From positions 1,364,001 to 1,428,000 of the forward strand of contig LSAX01000008.1 in NCBI GenBank assembly GCA_001557505.1: a stretch of 64,000 nucleotides of DNA. The letters run 5' to 3'. A program made the translations under genes and the position numbers. Shown in pieces: positions 58,451 to 64,000 of this stretch (positions are counted from its first letter, which is position 1; the number at the start of each line of letters is the position of its first letter). The DNA is from Reticulascus tulasneorum (taxonomy: Eukaryota > Ascomycota > Sordariomycetes > Glomerellales > Reticulascaceae). Under the pieces are notes generated by a model, which was not told the origin of the DNA, ran no database searches, and was given only the letters and a program-made list of their open reading frames with translations.

Positions 58451-61400
58451 ATGGCTACCCCAACTCCCTCGGAAAAGGGCCAGCCAGGCCCGGAGACGAT
58501 CGTGCAGCAATCCATACTTCAGCAAGCAGCAGCTGTCATTGCTGGCCAGACCAACACCGCAAGACCCATGAGACAGGAGGCCCTCTTGCAAGAGACTAAC
58601 CTCATCACTCCCGATACGGACGAGGACGAGCTGCCGCCTCCTGCTTATGGCGACACCTATGGCGAGATCCGCAACGAAAAGGACGGCCTGGGCACTAGTG
58701 CCCATGTCACCGACGATGGCCGTGTCAACATCCGCATCAATCAGCTCAACCGGCGTTTGTCCCAGATCCTGGCTCCTGCTTTACGTCAACAGGTCCAGAG
58801 TGTTCAAGATAGTCGGCCGCCCCCTCCCCCCTACATCCCCCCTTCCTTGGGAGGCGAGGAGGGAGTTCCCCCACCACCACGCTTGAACGTCGTCATCCAG
58901 GTCGTGGGCTCGCGCGGAGACGTGCAACCCTTCGTTGCCTTGGGTAAAGTTTTAAAAGATACCTACGGCCATCGCGTACGTTTGGCGACTCATCCCAACT
59001 TCCAAAAGTTTGTGCAGGAGAATGGCCTGGAGTTCTACAACATCGGCGGCGACCCCTCCAGGCTAATGGCCTTCATGGTCAAGAATCCGAGCCTGATGCC
59101 AGGCTTTCGGAGTCTGCTAAGTGGAGATGTCAGTCAGCGGAGAAGAGATGTTGCTGAGTACATTCAAGGCTGCTGGCGATCATGTTACGAAGCGGGAGAC
59201 GGAATGGGTCTTCGTGCTACCGAAGATGACCATTCTGAGCCTGCAGCAAGACCCTTCGTCGCCGACTGCATCATCGCCAATCCCCCAAGCTTTGCCCACA
59301 TACATTGCGCAGAAAAGCTTGGTGTTCCTCTCCATATCATGTTTACGATGCCATGGTCCCCCACCCAAGCCTTTCCCCATCCGCTGGCCAACATCCAATC
59401 CTCCAACAGCGACCCTCAGCTCACCAATTACATGAGTTATGCCATGATTGAAGTCCTCTCGTGGCAGGGCCTGGGCGACATCATCAACCGATTTCGCGCG
59501 AGGTGTCTCGGTTTGGATCCCGTGAGCCTGATCTGGGCCCCCGGGATGCTCCAGCGTCTCAAAATCCCCCACACCTACTGCTGGTCACCGGCCCTGATAC
59601 CCAAACCGAAAGACTGGGGCCCACCTACGTCCATTGCCGGGTTCTACTTTCTCAACTTAGCCTCTAACTACACCCCTAACCCTGATCTCCAGGCATTTCT
59701 CGACGCCGGTTCATCTCCTGTCTACATAGGATTCGGGAGCATTGTTTTAGATGATCCCAACGCGATGACGGAGCTCATCTTCGAGGCTGTGAAGAAGACT
59801 GGCCAGCGTGTCCTCCTTTCCAAAGGCTGGGGAGGAATGGGCGCGGACGAGCTTCGTATCCCCGATGGCGTCTTCATGCTAGGCAACGTGCCGCATGACT
59901 GGCTTTTCAAACACGTCTCGTGCGTCGTTCACCATGGTGGCGCAGGAACCACGGCGGCAGGTATTACCTCAGGGCGGCCGACTTTGGTCGTCCCCTTCTT
60001 TGGAGACCAGCCTTTCTGGGGCGCCATGGTTGCGCGAGCAGGCGCCGGTCCCGATCCGATCCCGCACAAACAACTCACAGCGGACAAACTAGCCGACGCC
60101 ATCCGTTTCTGCTTGAAACCCGAAAGCCTGGAACGCGCCAAAGAACTCGCAAGCAAGATCGCGGCGGAGCGAGGCACTGACGTGGGTGCTCAGTCGTTTC
60201 ATCAATATCTCGAGGCTGACCGGCTCCGTTGCACCCTTGCACCATCTCGACCCGCTGCCTGGCGCATCAAGCGCACCCAGGTCAAGTTAAGCCCTTTTGC
60301 TGCATGTACTTTGGCGAATGCCAAACTTTTGGATTTCCATGACTTGAAGCTCTTTAGACCACAAGAGTACGAAACCGACGAAGGTCCTTGGGATCCAATA
60401 TCCGGAGGCTTTGTGGCAGCTTGCGCGGCATTCAGCGGCATGGCGATGGGGTTAGCCGATATTCCCTCAGAGACGTGGAAGGCTTTGCAGCTTCCGTTTA
60501 AGTACAGCCGAGAGCAGCCCCAAGCACTGATGCCTGAAAGATCAACTCCGCCGACTTCGCCAGAACAAAGTCAGACGAGCTTGAATGTGCCGGAATATCT
60601 GGCTCCTGCTCGGAGTCCTCTCAACCCCTCAGGTGTGTCATCTCCCGCTTCGAACCTCGGTTCAAACCCCATGTCCGATGAAATGCAAGGCCGATCGAGT
60701 TCCAAACAAGACGACGCTCGCCGAAGTCGAGTCCGCAGTCGGGATGAGTCCGAGTCGGGTAAAGACCCCGACATGCTGCGTCACACTGGCGTGCACACGA
60801 GCAAAGGCCTCGGACGTTTCGCAAAGGCGCTTGTGCAATCACCCATGGAAGTCTCAATGAGTATTACCAAAGGACTTCACAATCTCCCCAAGCATTGGGG
60901 AGACGATACCGTGCGCCCTCAACCACAAATCAGCGATTTCATGTCAGGTGCCAAGGTAGCAGGAAAAGAGTTTGGCCTCGGCTGGTACGACGGCGTTACT
61001 GGCCTGGTCACTCAACCCTGGAAAGGCGCCCAGAAAGAGGGTGCTAGCGGCTTCTTCAAAGGAATCGGCAAAGGGATGGGGGGATTCTTTTCCAAGCCAA
61101 GCGCAGCGGTGTTTGGTGTCCCGGGTTATATAATGAAGGGAGTACACAAGGAGGTGCAGAAGTTGTTTGGCAGCAATGTACAGAACTATATCGTTGCGTC
61201 CAGGACAGCTCAAGGATACGAGGAGTGGCTGCAGAGCTCTGATGCAGAAAAACAAGATGTCATCGTTCGGTGGAAGTTGATCCAGAAATACCCGAAGAAA
61301 AACCGCAACCCTGACGAGATGGTACGAGATGTTCTGGAAGTACAGCGAAAGATGAACATAAAGGACGGGGAGGCGACTCAAAACTGGGGATCTACCGCGA

Positions 61401-62224
61401 GGTCCTTTCAGTCCGCCAACAGTGCAGATGCTCCGACCCAAGATCCCGACACTGTCATATTCGCCCAGGCTGGGTCAGAGTCCCTTTTGCGCCCTGCCAA
61501 CACGGGCCCCGAAGAATCGCTGGGAGCGGCTGAAATCAACGAAGCCAACCGATGCTTCATCCAGAACACGTCAAGTGGAGATGCAGAACAGGATGCGAAT
61601 GTGGAGCAGGCGACTCAGGAAAACGTGTCTCAGCTTCAGCTCCAACGACAAGAAACTGCAAATCAGGGAAGTTTGCGCGAGGCGATGGCAGCCAGTGTAG
61701 CCGAAGCTCAGCGACACGAACGCGAAGCATTAGAATATAAAAAACAGCTGACACGAGCCGTGGCACAAAGTTTGAGGGAACAGAGACAGAGGGGCAGGGA
61801 CAGTGAATGGGAGTCTGATATATGTCTCATTAACGAGAACGATGGGGAGTCCGAGCGGTCAGGGAGGAAACCCGAAAAGATGGCGGACAATCCGGGAATC
61901 ATTACTGGTAGGTCACCAGGCGTCCAGCAAACCCCTTCGTATGATCCGGGGCATCTCGCGGGCACCACGCAAAATGAGTTCGAGGCACAACTACAGGGAC
62001 GGCAGGGGGAGAAAACGATACAAGAGAAGACGGAAGAAGAGATTGTGATGGAGTACGTCAAGAAGCAAAGCGTCCTAGAACAGCATCACCAGGGCAAAGG
62101 CAAGGGCCGTGCCACAGCGACAAGGGACATTGACGATGAAGACTTGCGGAAGGCATTAAAGCTAAGCATGCAAGGACACGAACCTGATGCAGAATATCAA
62201 TATGGAGGTCCTTCAAGGACGTGA
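58451..62224 (+). CDS. Sterol 3-beta-glucosyltransferase-like UDP-glycosyltransferase (GT28 type), 1257 aa
   Basis: One long exon. The start is the ATG in MATPTPSEKG; upstream frame-open codons lack an ATG. The N-terminal 140 residues are Pro-rich and polar. The GT28/GT1 N-lobe opens with VIQVVGSRGDVQPFVALG (about residue 150). The C-lobe has the UDP-binding HHGGAGTTAAG (about 493) and PFFGDQPFWG. Such enzymes add glucose from UDP-glucose to ergosterol-type sterols, at membranes. Unlike Atg26, no GRAM/PH domains precede the catalytic part. A second conserved segment (about 830-930, FGLGWYDGVTGLVTQPWKGA) is typical of fungal members and resembles the VPS13-C-like region. The C-terminus holds UIM-like helices (about 1073-1110; DEDLRKALKLSMQ about 1230). 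Cytosolic, with peripheral membrane action by inference. Confidence 0.9.
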   Translation: MATPTPSEKGQPGPETIVQQSILQQAAAVIAGQTNTARPMRQEALLQETNLITPDTDEDELPPPAYGDTYGEIRNEKDGLGTSAHVTDDGRVNIRINQLNRRLSQILAPALRQQVQSVQDSRPPPPPYIPPSLGGEEGVPPPPRLNVVIQVVGSRGDVQPFVALGKVLKDTYGHRVRLATHPNFQKFVQENGLEFYNIGGDPSRLMAFMVKNPSLMPGFRSLLSGDVSQRRRDVAEYIQGCWRSCYEAGDGMGLRATEDDHSEPAARPFVADCIIANPPSFAHIHCAEKLGVPLHIMFTMPWSPTQAFPHPLANIQSSNSDPQLTNYMSYAMIEVLSWQGLGDIINRFRARCLGLDPVSLIWAPGMLQRLKIPHTYCWSPALIPKPKDWGPPTSIAGFYFLNLASNYTPNPDLQAFLDAGSSPVYIGFGSIVLDDPNAMTELIFEAVKKTGQRVLLSKGWGGMGADELRIPDGVFMLGNVPHDWLFKHVSCVVHHGGAGTTAAGITSGRPTLVVPFFGDQPFWGAMVARAGAGPDPIPHKQLTADKLADAIRFCLKPESLERAKELASKIAAERGTDVGAQSFHQYLEADRLRCTLAPSRPAAWRIKRTQVKLSPFAACTLANAKLLDFHDLKLFRPQEYETDEGPWDPISGGFVAACAAFSGMAMGLADIPSETWKALQLPFKYSREQPQALMPERSTPPTSPEQSQTSLNVPEYLAPARSPLNPSGVSSPASNLGSNPMSDEMQGRSSSKQDDARRSRVRSRDESESGKDPDMLRHTGVHTSKGLGRFAKALVQSPMEVSMSITKGLHNLPKHWGDDTVRPQPQISDFMSGAKVAGKEFGLGWYDGVTGLVTQPWKGAQKEGASGFFKGIGKGMGGFFSKPSAAVFGVPGYIMKGVHKEVQKLFGSNVQNYIVASRTAQGYEEWLQSSDAEKQDVIVRWKLIQKYPKKNRNPDEMVRDVLEVQRKMNIKDGEATQNWGSTARSFQSANSADAPTQDPDTVIFAQAGSESLLRPANTGPEESLGAAEINEANRCFIQNTSSGDAEQDANVEQATQENVSQLQLQRQETANQGSLREAMAASVAEAQRHEREALEYKKQLTRAVAQSLREQRQRGRDSEWESDICLINENDGESERSGRKPEKMADNPGIITGRSPGVQQTPSYDPGHLAGTTQNEFEAQLQGRQGEKTIQEKTEEEIVMEYVKKQSVLEQHHQGKGKGRATATRDIDDEDLRKALKLSMQGHEPDAEYQYGGPSRT

Positions 62225-63612
62225 TCAATCTTGTTTCCCTTTGAATAAATGAGGTCCAGATATCCAGACTATGGCAACTAAAACCTCCCTGAGTCGGCGG
62301 CCTGTCTCTCGATCGCCTGTTCTGGGTTCGTTTTTTTTTTTATACATTAAGCGTATGAAATCTACGCCCATCAGCAAGTGTCATGACTATATCAGGACAG
62401 TTTCCCTTCTGCGTTGTGGGAATAGTGCTCGTGTCATCATCTGTCACGCTCTCAACCGAGCAATCCTTGCTCCTCATTAAATCCAGACAGGACAATTAGA
62501 TAGCCGGCGGTCCTGTTTATCAGCGGGAAAACCAGTCTGCTCTTAGACTATCTTAGTCCGGTATTGAACTCGCTTGGATTAGTTCCTAAGTGCTTTTGAA
62601 ATCTCACACCAGCTACTGTGAAGTTGCGCCTGTAGGCCAAGGAAAATCTGAGTTCCATGAATGACATTATAGAATGCCAACAATCACCTTTGCCCATAGA
62701 GTGCGCACTTGCAGTCGGGGTAGATGACCCGATAGTGTCAAATCATTACTATTACCTAAGAGTCTTTTCCTTCCGTCCGTCCATTCATCTATCCATTTGC
62801 CCATGCAAAGTATCCCGTTCCAACTGGAACATTTTATCTCAATTCCAACTGCAACCCTTCGGCATCCAGCCACTTGATCGGCAGTGCGAGCCTAATCAGG
62901 AAGGTTCAGGGACCCTCAATCGCCATGATCCGCGGAGCCGAGGCGCTAAATAGGCAATCTCAGGCCTGACGTGCAGCGGCCTTACAGGGGTCTCAGGGCA
63001 GGCTGCGCGGAGACGATAAGATAACGTGCAGCTATCTGCTCCTCCTACTGGTTCTGGCCGCTTGTTTCACCAACGCCCTGTAATTTCTAGCTCATAACCC
63101 TTGGGTCTGAGACGGAAACCCCCGAACCACTCATGGGCATTCGACACTAATAAACACTGAGATTAGGGAGCGGCGATCTAGGGTCGCATCCACGAATGAG
63201 ACCCTCCGTCGCCTAACCCGCTTAGGATACCGATGTCCGCGATATTCCACTGCCGAACGACGCGTCGGCAGGTTCCTGGAGGGTAGGAGCGACGTTTAAA
63301 TCATGGGTCGGCGCTGAATCGTGGGGTGGGCTGACACATCTACTGGCTGTCCTGCTCAGGAACGAGGCAGTCTAGTCCTATTACCGCTGCAGCTAAGAAC
63401 GCAGCTTTGATGCACCGTGGTGATACTTGACCACTGGAAGACGGTTTCCCAGATCGAGAGAGGTGCATCTGAATCAATAGGTAGAAGGGAGTTGTCTCAT
63501 TGACGGCCGGGCGGGCGAGCGAGCTTATAACAAGACCCAGTCGCCCACATCTTGTCCCGTATCATCATCGCACACCAGGGAACCCAGCAGCTGAAATCGC
63601 CAAATCGTCATC
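62225..63612. other. Intergenic; upstream of DUF1524 gene
   Basis: 1.4 kb without a supported gene. It includes a short T run (62331-62341). Confidence 0.5.
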
Positions 63613-64000
63613 ATGAAGGCCTCAACCATTCTGTCGTTCCTCCTTACCGGGGCTGGGGTCATCGCTGTCCCAGTCCCCGATTCGGTCAAGGAACGGGCTC
63701 CTCTGCCTATGCCTTCGCCGGTACTACCTGGCCTCTGCTCCTTTTGACAGCGGGATATCGCTAACTTGGATGTGAAGCCTGGGATACCCTCCGCAGCCAC
63801 CGCCAAGACACTCCTCGCGGGCTTAACCGTCAAGGCTTCTGGGTCGGGAACCGGCTACAGCCGCGATCTGTTCCCTCACTGGCACACCGTCTCTGGTGCT
63901 TGCAATACCAGGTGAGCATTTCTCTCCAGTGTCTAACCACCCGGTCGTCTCACAGCCAACAGAGAGACTGTTCTTAAGCGCGATGGCACCAGCGTGGTGA
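63613..64000 (+). CDS. Secreted DUF1524 (GmrSD C-terminal-like, HNH-type) protein, 3' truncated by the window end
   Basis: Exons 63613-63720, 63778-63911 and 63963 to beyond the window. A signal peptide (MKASTILSFLLTGAGVIAVP) comes first. After intron 1 the conserved start of the fungal DUF1524 family appears: PSAATAKTLLAGLTV, then GYSRDLFPHW and CNTRETVLKRDGTSV across intron 2. Related domains are HNH-type nucleases (GmrSD C-terminal type), and the H of PHW is typical of this family. The catalytic part lies beyond the window, so nuclease activity is only the family expectation. Secreted fungal members may degrade extracellular DNA or act on competitors or hosts (inference). Confidence 0.82.

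Noticed and set aside
60944..61441. 165-codon minus-strand frame inside the sterol glucosyltransferase
   Set aside because: Antisense to a clear coding exon; no motif of its own.
1..64000. CRISPR arrays, rRNA genes, riboswitches
   Set aside because: No regularly spaced repeats or rRNA-like sequence seen; the genome is eukaryotic.

Overview
The window is nuclear DNA of a filamentous ascomycete, probably a sordariomycete and possibly hypocrealean. Nearly every gene is split by 48-110 nt introns with GTRNGT-type donors and CTNAC-like branch sites. The families are typical of such fungi: HET domain, LysM protein, fungal GH18 chitinase, Rds1-like ferritin fold, TAP-type S33 hydrolases, a BAHD-like acyltransferase, GRDP, and a long sterol glucosyltransferase. 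No bacterial operons, rRNA, CRISPR or intact transposons were seen. The exact species cannot be read from the sequence. Exon models were built by hand from splice signals, frame continuity and family motifs.

1-18.9 kb: an MFS monocarboxylate-type transporter; an extended SDR reductase; then a group of secreted or surface proteins. These are TAP-type hydrolase 1, a type-B carboxylesterase, an Rds1-like ferritin-fold protein, a small single-pass membrane protein, and TAP-type hydrolase 2 on the other strand. A 10-bp palindrome, ATACGCGTAT, occurs exactly four times that I can find in the window, each time upstream of one of the three serine hydrolase genes.

18.9-27.4 kb: a HET-domain protein, a nuclear-looking acidic/basic orphan, and a divergent acyltransferase / old-yellow-enzyme pair with a long hairpin between them.

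27.6-37.3 kb: four successive secreted-protein genes. They encode an SGNH esterase with a cysteine-containing C-terminal domain, an astacin-like metzincin protease, a six-LysM chitin-binding protein, and a GH18 chitinase with a hevein-type domain. The LysM and chitinase genes are divergent and share a 0.9-kb promoter, which suggests chitin processing or masking (inference).

38-51.6 kb: a SET-domain protein, a membrane fatty-acid desaturase-like enzyme, a gene-poor 3.1 kb, a glycine-rich-domain (GRDP) protein, and two multi-pass membrane proteins of unknown function.

51.6-64 kb: a gene-poor stretch, a small orphan followed by frame-disrupted coding sequence, a secreted Cys-containing orphan, the relic of a Zn(II)2Cys6 regulator that has lost two zinc-binding cysteines, a 1257-residue sterol glucosyltransferase with UIM-like motifs, and the 5' part of a secreted DUF1524 (GmrSD C-terminal-like) protein cut by the window end.
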